Shown piece after piece: positions 7,429 to 13,551 of a DNA stretch of 14,795 nt (position 1 is its first letter; every line of letters starts with the position of its first letter). Below the pieces are notes generated by a model, which was given only the letters and a program-made list of their open reading frames with translations, was not told the origin of the DNA and did not search any database. Position numbers and translations under genes: made by a program. The stretch spans positions 1 to 14,795 of the forward strand of contig JAJZBP010000022.1 in NCBI GenBank assembly GCA_021798855.1, read 5' to 3'. This stretch comes from Bacillota bacterium. GTDB lineage: Bacteria; Bacillota; Sulfobacillia; JAJZIM01; JAJZBP01.

Positions 7429-8618
7429 AGATACTGCATCTGGACTGCGCGGATGGCCTGAGCGGAGACATGGCTCTCGCGGCCCTCTTGGACCTGGGTT
7501 TTTCCCCGGCTGCCCTGGGGGAAACCCTGGCGGCGCTGGGGTTGTCCGACCGGGTCGGCTTCGAAGTTGCGCCGGTGCGCCGCCTGGGCATCGGGGCGAC
7601 CGAACTGCGCCTTTCGTTGGCCGGCTCCCAGCCCCTGCGCCGCTTGCCCGAGATCATGGCCCTGTTGGACGGTTCGTCCATGGCGGAACGGGTGCGCGAA
7701 CGGGCGGCCGGGGTCTTTCGCCTCCTGTCCCGGGCCGAAGGGACGGTCCATCGCATCCCCCCGGAGGAAGTGCACTTCCATGAACTGGGGGCGTTGGACA
7801 CCATCGTGGACGTGGTGGGCTTTGCCGCCGGTCTGGAACACCTCGGGGTCGAAAGGGTCAGCGCTTCACCGCTGCCCTGGTTCGGCGGCCGGGTGGCTTC
7901 CGCGCACGGGCCGTTGCCGCTGCCGGCGCCGGCCGTCCTGGAACTCCTGCGGGGGGTGCCCTTTCGGCCCGGCACGCGGGAGGAGGAACTGATCACCCCG
8001 ACGGGGGCCGCCCTTTTGGCCGCCTGGGTGGTGGAATTCGGACCGCCGCCGCCCTTTAGCTTGCTCAAGGTGGGCTACGGAGCGGGGGAACGGGAAGGCT
8101 CCCTTTTGCGGGCGGTGCTCGGCGAGACCCGGGAAGCGGCCTTTGGGGAAGGATGGGAAAGCGTCGCGGCGTTGGAGAGTTGCCTGGACGACCTGGACCC
8201 GCGCCTTTATCCGCCGCTTTTGGAGGGGATTTTGGCCGCGGGGGCGCTGGACGCGTTTCTCACGCCGGTGCAGATGAAAAAGGGGCGGCCCGGTGTGCAG
8301 GTCACGGTGCTCTGTCCGCCGGACAAGGCGGGGGAACTGAGTGAAAGGCTGCTCCGCGAAACGACCACCCTGGGGGTGAGGGTCCGGGAGATGCGGCGGC
8401 GCGTGGCCGGGCGGCGATCCAGGCGCGTGGAGACCGCCTACGGGCCGGTGCGGGTCAAGCTGGCCTTGCTGGGCGGGGAGGTGGTGGGGGCCAACCCGGA
8501 GTTGGAGGACTGCCGCGTCCGGGCCGGAGAGGCCGGGGTTCCCCTGAAACTGGTGCTGGCGGCGGCCCAAGCGGCCGCCAGCACCTTGCTGGTTGACAAG
8601 CGGTCTTGGGACAAGTAA
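7425..8618 (+). CDS. larC: LarC, CTP-dependent nickel insertase of the pincer cofactor (single ORF)
   Basis: LarC inserts nickel into the bisthiocarboxylate precursor in a CTP-dependent step, giving the nickel-pincer cofactor used by LarA-type racemases and epimerases. The 397-residue protein carries family (DUF111) blocks: DCADGLSGDM (7-16), HFHELGALDTIVDVVG (117-132), GRVASAHGPLPLPAPA, ITPTGAALLA and MKKGRPG (284-290). The start GTG 7425 overlaps the larB stop as GTGA. The frame stays open further upstream (to 7332), but the family homology begins at MKILHLDC, so the extension is rejected. In Lactiplantibacillus plantarum the protein is made by ribosomal frameshifting between larC1 and larC2; here both halves are one uninterrupted frame. 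The sulfur-transfer enzyme LarE and the user enzyme LarA are not in the window. The last bases of the gene double as the -10 element of the next promoter. Confidence 0.95.
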   Translation: MKILHLDCADGLSGDMALAALLDLGFSPAALGETLAALGLSDRVGFEVAPVRRLGIGATELRLSLAGSQPLRRLPEIMALLDGSSMAERVRERAAGVFRLLSRAEGTVHRIPPEEVHFHELGALDTIVDVVGFAAGLEHLGVERVSASPLPWFGGRVASAHGPLPLPAPAVLELLRGVPFRPGTREEELITPTGAALLAAWVVEFGPPPPFSLLKVGYGAGEREGSLLRAVLGETREAAFGEGWESVAALESCLDDLDPRLYPPLLEGILAAGALDAFLTPVQMKKGRPGVQVTVLCPPDKAGELSERLLRETTTLGVRVREMRRRVAGRRSRRVETAYGPVRVKLALLGGEVVGANPELEDCRVRAGEAGVPLKLVLAAAQAAASTLLVDKRSWDK

Positions 8619-8621
8619 AAT
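8593..8621 (+). promoter_or_regulatory. Predicted sigma-A promoter for the hutP-like operon
   Basis: TTGACA (8593-8598) and TAAAAT (8616-8621) are separated by exactly 17 nt; only one of twelve bases differs from the vegetative consensus. The -35 lies inside larC and the -10 begins on the larC stop codon. Transcription would start near 8628, about 24 nt before the GTG of the hutP-like gene. It implies that the hutP-like gene and the acyl-CoA genes form a transcription unit separate from larBC. Confidence 0.75.
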
Positions 8622-8651
8622 CATCATATAGAAGCAGAGAGAGGGAACCGG

Positions 8652-9089
8652 GTGGGGCCGGAGATCTACGCCGAGGGCGGCAGGGTATCCATCGGCAGGG
8701 CGGCCATGCTGCTCGCGATGAGCCAAGACCGCGAGGAAGAGGAAACGCTGAAAGCTTGGTTGCGGACCAAGGGGCTGGACAAGGTGGTCGCGACGGAGGT
8801 CTCGGGTCAACTGGCCGACTTCAAGCAGAAGGTGGTCAAGAACGCCGTCGCCGCCGCGTTGAACACCGGAGTGGTCGGCAACGATCCCAGGCATCTGCAC
8901 GGAGTGAACCACGCGGTTTTGGAGGCGGCGCAGGGGATTTTGTTGGCGGCCATGGCCAATCCGAGCATCAAGGTCAAGCTGGCCATCGTGAGCAACGGCG
9001 GCTGGGTGGCCGTGGGAATGTTCGGAGTGGCGGCGTTGCACCTGGCGACGAACCATGAACGGGCGGGTTTGGGGATCATGCACCTGTGA
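8652..9089 (+). CDS. HutP-family RNA-binding antiterminator
   Basis: In Bacillus, HutP is a hexameric RNA-binding protein that, with L-histidine and Mg2+, blocks the terminator between hutP and hutH. This 145-residue protein aligns along its length with HutP: IGRAAMLL (14-21), KNAVAAALNTGVVGND (63-78), HGVNHAVLEAAQG (83-95), GGWVAVGMFG (106-115) and a C-terminal HERAGLGIMHL (135-145). The three metal/histidine ligands of B. subtilis HutP (H73, H77, H138, from memory) correspond to H83, H87 and H135, so ligand and metal binding may persist. The GTG start is preceded by GAGGG (8641-8645) with 6-nt spacing. A strong promoter lies upstream, and a terminator with regularly spaced NAG triplets lies downstream, as in the hut operon. 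The following genes are not histidine-utilisation genes, so it is named as a HutP-family member rather than HutP itself. Confidence 0.9.
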   Translation: MGPEIYAEGGRVSIGRAAMLLAMSQDREEEETLKAWLRTKGLDKVVATEVSGQLADFKQKVVKNAVAAALNTGVVGNDPRHLHGVNHAVLEAAQGILLAAMANPSIKVKLAIVSNGGWVAVGMFGVAALHLATNHERAGLGIMHL

Positions 9090-9117
9090 CAAGCGACCAG
9101 TGATGTCTCGGGACGGG

Positions 9118-9164
9118 TAAGGCGGGGGCAAGGGCCCCAGTGAACAGCGTCAAGTGAAGCCTTA
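9118..9164 (+). promoter_or_regulatory. Candidate antiterminator pairing
   Basis: TAAGGC (9118-9123) is complementary to GCCTTA (9159-9164), which is part of the 5' arm of the terminator. Forming this 6-bp helix would compete with the terminator. The enclosed segment contains a short hairpin, GGGGC-AAGG-GCCCC (9125-9138), and the three NAG triplets. The helix is short, so this is inference only. Confidence 0.35.
9138..9154 (+). promoter_or_regulatory. Predicted HutP-type RNA-binding site (NAG-N4-NAG-N4-NAG)
   Basis: CAG (9138-9140), CAG (9145-9147) and AAG (9152-9154) are separated by exactly four bases each (TGAA and CGTC). HutP is known to contact NAG triplets spaced by four nucleotides. 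The site ends three bases before the terminator stem. Further AAG/GAG triplets occur in the 5' arm of the stem (9157-9159, 9165-9167, 9170-9172), at less regular spacing. Function is inferred from spacing, position and the adjacent HutP-family gene. Confidence 0.6.
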
Positions 9165-9202
9165 AAGTTGAGTGCAAACTCAATTTTAAGGCTTTGTTTT
9201 TT
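9158..9202 (+). terminator. Strong intrinsic terminator in the leader of the acyl-CoA genes
   Basis: The arms 9158-9173 and 9178-9193 pair over 16 positions with a single G-U, closed by a GCAA (GNRA) tetraloop, and are followed by TTG and six T (9197-9202). An A-T pair at 9157/9194 extends the stem. The GGGGAGG ribosome-binding site of the next gene begins at 9203, directly after the U-tract. The terminator is therefore placed to decide whether the enzyme genes are transcribed, rather than simply to end the upstream gene. Confidence 0.92.
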
Positions 9203-9216
9203 GGGGAGGTGGGTCG

Positions 9217-10143
9217 ATGGGAGTCTGCAGTGGTCGGGACAAGGTGGTTTCCCTGCGGGAGGCCGCGCAGGTGATCCGGGACGGGGACACCATCGCCGTG
9301 GGGGGGGCGCTGTCCGCCCGCCAACCGCTGGCCCTGATCCGGGAAATGATCCGCCAGGGGAGAAAGGATCTGGCCAGCGTGGGCGGCGCCCACGGCGTCG
9401 ACGTCGATCTGCTGGTGGCCGCCGGGCTGCTTAAATCGGTGCAGCATTCGTACGTCGGCTTCGAAAACGATTTCGGCCTGGCGCCCAATTACCGCCGAGT
9501 TTGTCAGGAAGGCGGCGTCGAGATCCTGGAGACCGACTGCAACGTGATCCTGCAACGGCTGCGGGCGGCCAGTTTCGGAGTGCCCTTCCTGCCCATGCCC
9601 CGGATCGCCGGCATCGATCTCCTCGAAGGGAACCCGGCTTTCCGGGTAGTCGCCTGTCCCTTCACCGGCGAAACCCTGACCGCCGTTCGGGCTCTCAGAC
9701 CGGACGTGGCTTTGATCCACGGGTTGAAGGGCGACCGGGCGGGCAACGTCCACCTGCCGCACCCGCACTTCATGGACGGTCTTCTGGCGACGGCCGCCGC
9801 CCGGACGGTCGTGACCGTGGAGGAAATCGTGGCGGAAGAAGAGGTGCGCCGGCTGGGGGTGTCGATCCCCCACTATTTGGTGACGGCCCTGGCCGAAAGG
9901 CCGTTCGGGGCGCACCCCACCTCCTGTTATCCGGCCTATGCCTACGACCGGCGCCATCTGGCGGAGTATGTCCGCCTGGCCAAGGCGGGAAAGGAAACCT
10001 TCCAAAGGGACTACCTGGACGCGTACGTCAACTCCGTCACCGAGGAGGATTACCTGCGGCGGGTGGGCGACGGGGAGCATTTCGCCCGTTTGACCGGTTG
10101 GAAAGACGGGGTCGCCGCGTGGCAGGAGGTGTTCGCGGAGTGA
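9217..10143 (+). CDS. Class I CoA-transferase-fold protein, alpha subunit (GctA/IpdA-like)
   Basis: The 308-residue protein has the fold signatures of the alpha subunit of class I CoA-transferases such as glutaconate CoA-transferase (GctA) and of the related hydrolase subunit IpdA. Visible blocks: IRDGDTIAVGG (20-30), SYVGFENDFGLAPNYRRV (78-95), LRAASFGVPFLPMP and ALIHGLKGDRAGNVHLP. ATG 9217 follows GGGGAGG (9203-9209) by 7 nt, and that RBS abuts the terminator U-tract. It overlaps its beta-subunit gene by four bases (GTGA), so an alpha-beta complex is expected. Because the beta subunit lacks the transferase glutamate, the pair may not transfer CoA; a hydrolytic or C-C bond cleaving role on a CoA thioester, as in IpdAB, is a real alternative. 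As the first gene after the terminator, it is the one most directly placed under its control. Confidence 0.88.
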   Translation: MGVCSGRDKVVSLREAAQVIRDGDTIAVGGALSARQPLALIREMIRQGRKDLASVGGAHGVDVDLLVAAGLLKSVQHSYVGFENDFGLAPNYRRVCQEGGVEILETDCNVILQRLRAASFGVPFLPMPRIAGIDLLEGNPAFRVVACPFTGETLTAVRALRPDVALIHGLKGDRAGNVHLPHPHFMDGLLATAAARTVVTVEEIVAEEEVRRLGVSIPHYLVTALAERPFGAHPTSCYPAYAYDRRHLAEYVRLAKAGKETFQRDYLDAYVNSVTEEDYLRRVGDGEHFARLTGWKDGVAAWQEVFAE

Positions 10144-10955
10144 GGGCCTATTGCACCGTGGATGAATTGATGGCCGTGGCCCTGGCCCGCACCATCGAAG
10201 ACCACGCGGTCGTCTTCAACGGCGTGGCGGTGGCGCTGCCCTATCTGGCCATCCTGTTGGCCCAAAAGACCCACGCGCCCAATTGCGTTTTCCTGGCCGG
10301 ACTGCCGGCCGGCGTGGATCCCCATCCCCCCTTTCTGCCGCCGACCGCGGGCGACGCCCTACTCCTGCAAGCTGCCGTCGTAACCCTGCCGCTGCACGAG
10401 ATCTTCGACCTGGCCCAGAGGGGCGAACTGGACCGCAGCTTCCTCGGCGGGGGACAAATCGACCGTCACGGCAACCTGAACAATGCCTGGATCGGGTGCG
10501 ACGGGATGAGGGTCAGGCTGCCGGGGGGCGCCGGCGCCGGCAGTTTGTCCTGCTTCGCCCGCAAGTTCACGGTTTGGAGCGGACGCCACCGGGGGAACGG
10601 GCGTTCCACCCTGGTGGAGCGGGTGGATTTCATTACCACGGTGGGGCACGACACTCCGGCGGGGTCGAGGAGCGCCCTTCACCTTAAAGGTGGTGGGCCG
10701 GACAGGGTGGTCACCGACCTTTGCACCTTCGACTTCTCCGGCGGGGAGATGCGCTTGAAGACGTTGCACCCCGGGATTTCCCTGACTTGCGTTCTCGGCA
10801 ACATGGGCTTCCAACCGAGGATACCCGGTTCATTGGTCCAAACGCCGCCGCCGACGGCGGAGGAGATCCAAATCATCCGCCGTCTGGATCCCCTGAAGGT
10901 CCGCCAAAGGGAGTTTTCACCGCGGCAGTTGGAGCGGAAGTTTCCAGTCGCTTAG
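10140..10955 (+). CDS. Class I CoA-transferase-fold protein, beta subunit, catalytic Glu missing (GctB/IpdB-like)
   Basis: The 271-residue product matches GctB-type beta subunits: HAPNCVFLAG (45-54), GGGQIDRHGNLNNAWIG (103-119), PGGAGAG, RVDFITTVGH (161-170), VVTDLCTFDFS and NMGFQP. In Acidaminococcus GctB the catalytic glutamate lies in APDCHIIVESG (E54, from memory). The ungapped alignment here gives APNCVFLAGLP, with Gly at that position and no acidic residue until D60. CoA transfer through a glutamyl-CoA intermediate is therefore unlikely. IpdB of the actinobacterial steroid pathway also lacks this residue and works as a hydrolase. The start GTG 10140 is chosen for AGGAGGT (10124-10130), 9 nt upstream, and the GTGA overlap with the alpha gene; the open frame continues upstream to 9501 but only as a shadow of alpha. 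Confidence 0.87.
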   Translation: MRAYCTVDELMAVALARTIEDHAVVFNGVAVALPYLAILLAQKTHAPNCVFLAGLPAGVDPHPPFLPPTAGDALLLQAAVVTLPLHEIFDLAQRGELDRSFLGGGQIDRHGNLNNAWIGCDGMRVRLPGGAGAGSLSCFARKFTVWSGRHRGNGRSTLVERVDFITTVGHDTPAGSRSALHLKGGGPDRVVTDLCTFDFSGGEMRLKTLHPGISLTCVLGNMGFQPRIPGSLVQTPPPTAEEIQIIRRLDPLKVRQREFSPRQLERKFPVA

Positions 10956-10971
10956 GGAGGGGGGCTAGACC

Positions 10972-12492
10972 ATGAACTTGGCGCGCATCCTGGCCGGCAA
11001 AGCGCGAAGGTATGACGGGAAGACGGCTTTTGCTTTCGCGGGGAAGAACATTTCTTTTGCGGACGTCGACCGCGCGGTGGGCCGTTTCGCCCACGCTCTG
11101 CGCAATTTGGGGGTGGGCAAGGGGCGGCGGGTGGTTCTCCAATTTGGGAAAAGCCCGGATTTCATCTTCCTGCACCTGGCCAACCTGGCCCTGGGCGGGA
11201 TCACTGTCCCCCTCAACCCCGCCTATACGCCCGCCGAGACCGCCTATTTTCTGGCCGATGCGGGAGCGTTCCTCTTCCTCACCGACCGGGCGGGCCTCGA
11301 CCGGGCGCTGCAGGCCGCTCGCGTCGCGGGCGGTGAAGTGCGGACGCTCGCGGTGGAAGCCCTGGAGTCAAACGGCGCGACGGCGGCAGGGGACGTCCGG
11401 GATTACCCGGCCGACGGCGACGACGTGGCCATGCTCTGCTACACTTCCGGCACGACGGGCCGGCCCAAGGGGGCGATGATCACCCACCGCAACCTGCTCC
11501 GCAACGCCGCCGCCCTGCGGGAGGTCTGGCAATGGACGGACCGGGACGTGCTCCTGCACGCCCTTCCCCTTTTCCACATTCACGGCCTCAACGTCGCGGC
11601 CGTCGGGAGCCTCTACTGCGGCTCAACCGCCGTGCTGCACGAAAAGTTCGACCCGGCCAGGGCATGGGCCACCCTCGGCGACGCCGGGTGCACCATGTTC
11701 ATGGGCGTGCCCACCATGTATCACCGCCTGCTGCAAAAATGGGAGCCGCCGGGACCGGATCTGAGCGCGATGCGGGTCTTCATCTCGGGATCGGCGCCCC
11801 TGTCGGAGAGCCTCTTCCAACGCTTCGAAGCGGTTACCGGTTTTCGCATCCTGGAACGCTATGGGATGACCGAGGCCGGCATGATCGCTTCCAACCCCCT
11901 GGCCGCCGCGGGAAGGATACCGCGCAGCGTCGGCCATCCCCTCCCCGGGAACGCCGTGCGGATCGCCGGGCCGGACGGCGAAACGGTCCGTCTCGGACAG
12001 GTAGGGGAGTTGTGGATCAGGGGGGAGAGTGTCTGCCGGGGTTACTGGCAAAAGCCAGACGCCACGGCGGAAGCCTTCACCGACGACGGCTGGTTCAAGT
12101 CGGGGGACTTGGGCGTCCTGGATCCGGAGGATGCCGGGAGGCTCCACCTGGTGGGGAGGTCCAAGGAAATGATCATTTCGGGGGGCTTCAACGTGTATCC
12201 CAAGGAGGTGGAAACGGCCTTGGAGCGGCACGAAGCGGTCGAAGAGGCGGCGGTCTTCGGCCTGCCGGACCCCGATTTCGGGGAGAAGGTGGCCGCCGCC
12301 GTGGTCACGCGGCCGGGCGCCGGGGAGGTTGCGGCGGGCGATTTGCTGGCTCTCTGCCGGGAGCGGTTGGCCGGGTACAAGTGTCCCAAGGAAGTCTTCT
12401 TCCTGGAGGCCCTGCCGCGCAACGCCATGGGAAAAGTCCAAAAAAACCTTTTGCCGGAAATATTCAGCAGGGGAGTTGAAGCTGATGCCTGA
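10972..12492 (+). CDS. AMP-forming acyl-CoA synthetase, MatB (malonyl-CoA synthetase)-like
   Basis: The 506-residue enzyme belongs to the ANL superfamily, which activates a carboxylic acid to an acyl-adenylate and then to the CoA thioester. Motifs: P-loop-like TSGTTGRPKG (158-167), ERYGMTEAG (295-303), hinge SGDLG (377-381) and PRNAMGKVQKN (482-492) with the adenylation lysine K488. Its length and blocks such as LHALPLFHIHGL, FMGVPTMYHRLL, VFISGSAPL and the C-terminal GKVQKN resemble rhizobial MatB, remembered as about 504 residues. Malonate or methylmalonate is thus a reasonable substrate guess, but other small or dicarboxylic acids cannot be excluded. ATG 10972 follows a GGGAGGGGGG run (10955-10964) that overlaps the upstream stop codon. 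It overlaps the next gene by eight bases. In this operon it would supply the CoA thioester substrate. Confidence 0.9.
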   Translation: MNLARILAGKARRYDGKTAFAFAGKNISFADVDRAVGRFAHALRNLGVGKGRRVVLQFGKSPDFIFLHLANLALGGITVPLNPAYTPAETAYFLADAGAFLFLTDRAGLDRALQAARVAGGEVRTLAVEALESNGATAAGDVRDYPADGDDVAMLCYTSGTTGRPKGAMITHRNLLRNAAALREVWQWTDRDVLLHALPLFHIHGLNVAAVGSLYCGSTAVLHEKFDPARAWATLGDAGCTMFMGVPTMYHRLLQKWEPPGPDLSAMRVFISGSAPLSESLFQRFEAVTGFRILERYGMTEAGMIASNPLAAAGRIPRSVGHPLPGNAVRIAGPDGETVRLGQVGELWIRGESVCRGYWQKPDATAEAFTDDGWFKSGDLGVLDPEDAGRLHLVGRSKEMIISGGFNVYPKEVETALERHEAVEEAAVFGLPDPDFGEKVAAAVVTRPGAGEVAAGDLLALCRERLAGYKCPKEVFFLEALPRNAMGKVQKNLLPEIFSRGVEADA

Positions 12493-13534
12493 ACGAGAAA
12501 TGTCCTCCATGGAGAGGGTCTTGGCCGTCTGTCGCGGGGAAATGCCGGACCGGGTGCCCTTTGTGCTCACCTCCCGGGAATTCGGGATCAAGTGCCACGG
12601 GATGAAGTTCAGTCAGGCTTACCGGGACCCCGACGCCTACGTGGCCTCCCAGGTGGGTTTGTTGGAACGGTTCGGTTTGGACGGAGTGTACGACATCTGG
12701 TGCACCCCGGCGGTCGACGAGGCGATGGGAGCCCACATGCTGATCCCGGAGGACGATTCGCCCTCCGTCCCCGACCCGTTCCTGGAGCGGCCGGAGGATC
12801 TGAACAAGCTGCAGCCGGTCGATCCGCAAAAGGACGGACGCCTGCCTTACCTGCTGGAGGTGGTGCGGAAACTGAAAAGGGCCGTCGGTACCGACGTGCC
12901 GGTGATCGCCTGGGCGTCGCCCCCGTTTCGGACGGCGTGCATGCTGCGGGGAATGGTCAATTTTTATCAGGATTTCCACCGCCGGCCGGAGTTCGCCAAG
13001 GAATTGTTGGAGGTTAGCTACGCCGCCTGTGTCGCCTACGGCAAGGCCCTGGTGGACGCGGGGGCCGACATCATCTGCACTTCCAACCCGGTGGCCAACA
13101 TGGACTGCATCTCCCGCAAGGCCTATGCCGAATTTTCCCACCCCTACAGCAAGCGGATGTGGGGTGAACTGAAGGAACACGGGGCGAAAGCCGTCCTCTT
13201 CCACACCTGCGGGCGGTGGCTCGACCGTTATGACCTGGTCTGCGACGAGAACATCGACGTCGTCCACTGCGACAAGATCGAGTTGGCGGAATTCAAGGCC
13301 AAGTACACCGAACGGGTGGCCGTCATGGGTAACGTGCGGTCGGTGATGACCCTGCTCCACGGCGCAGAAGAAGATGTCCGCCGGGAGACCCTGGAATGCT
13401 TGCGACAGGGGGCACCGTTTGGCCGGTATATAGCCAGCGCCGACTGTGCCGTCCCCCGGGACACACCGCCGGCCAACGTCCAGGCCATGGCAGGTGTCGT
13501 CAAACAATACGGAAAGTACCCGTTGCAGTGGTGA
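12485..13534 (+). CDS. UroD/MtaA-superfamily protein, possible zinc methyltransferase
   Basis: The 349-residue protein has the uroporphyrinogen-decarboxylase fold signature: MERVLAVCRGEMPDRVPF (9-26), GLDGVYDIW, GADIICTSNPVA and PPANVQAM near the C-terminus. It is not a good HemE: the HemE N-terminal substrate motif (RQAGR type) is absent. Instead it has H240-T-C242 (FHTCGRW) and C321 (SADCAVP), matching the H-X-C-Xn-C zinc site of MtaA, MtbA and CmuA methyltransferases, which move methyl groups between a corrinoid and a thiol. ATG 12485 overlaps the ligase gene by 8 bp and has AGGGGAG (12469-12475) 9 nt upstream. No corrinoid protein gene is in view. It may handle a methyl group in the pathway, but many family members remain uncharacterised and the substrate is unknown. 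Confidence 0.85.
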   Translation: MPEREMSSMERVLAVCRGEMPDRVPFVLTSREFGIKCHGMKFSQAYRDPDAYVASQVGLLERFGLDGVYDIWCTPAVDEAMGAHMLIPEDDSPSVPDPFLERPEDLNKLQPVDPQKDGRLPYLLEVVRKLKRAVGTDVPVIAWASPPFRTACMLRGMVNFYQDFHRRPEFAKELLEVSYAACVAYGKALVDAGADIICTSNPVANMDCISRKAYAEFSHPYSKRMWGELKEHGAKAVLFHTCGRWLDRYDLVCDENIDVVHCDKIELAEFKAKYTERVAVMGNVRSVMTLLHGAEEDVRRETLECLRQGAPFGRYIASADCAVPRDTPPANVQAMAGVVKQYGKYPLQW

Positions 13535-13551
13535 GAAAGGTGGGAGGGGAA

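Noticed and set aside
8652..9089. Calling the HutP-like gene part of a histidine-utilisation operon
   Set aside because: None of hutH, hutU, hutI or hutG is recognisable downstream; the genes are CoA-related enzymes.
9501..10139. Extended start of the beta subunit gene
   Set aside because: Arg/Gly/Pro-rich shadow of the alpha gene; a strong RBS and a GTGA overlap support GTG 10140.
12329..12484. Extended start of the UroD-like gene
   Set aside because: The extra residues are a shadow of the ligase 3' end; ATG 12485 has an RBS and begins the family homology.
12485..13534. Assignment as HemE (heme biosynthesis)
   Set aside because: The HemE N-terminal substrate motif is missing and an H-X-C...C zinc motif is present; no heme genes are nearby.
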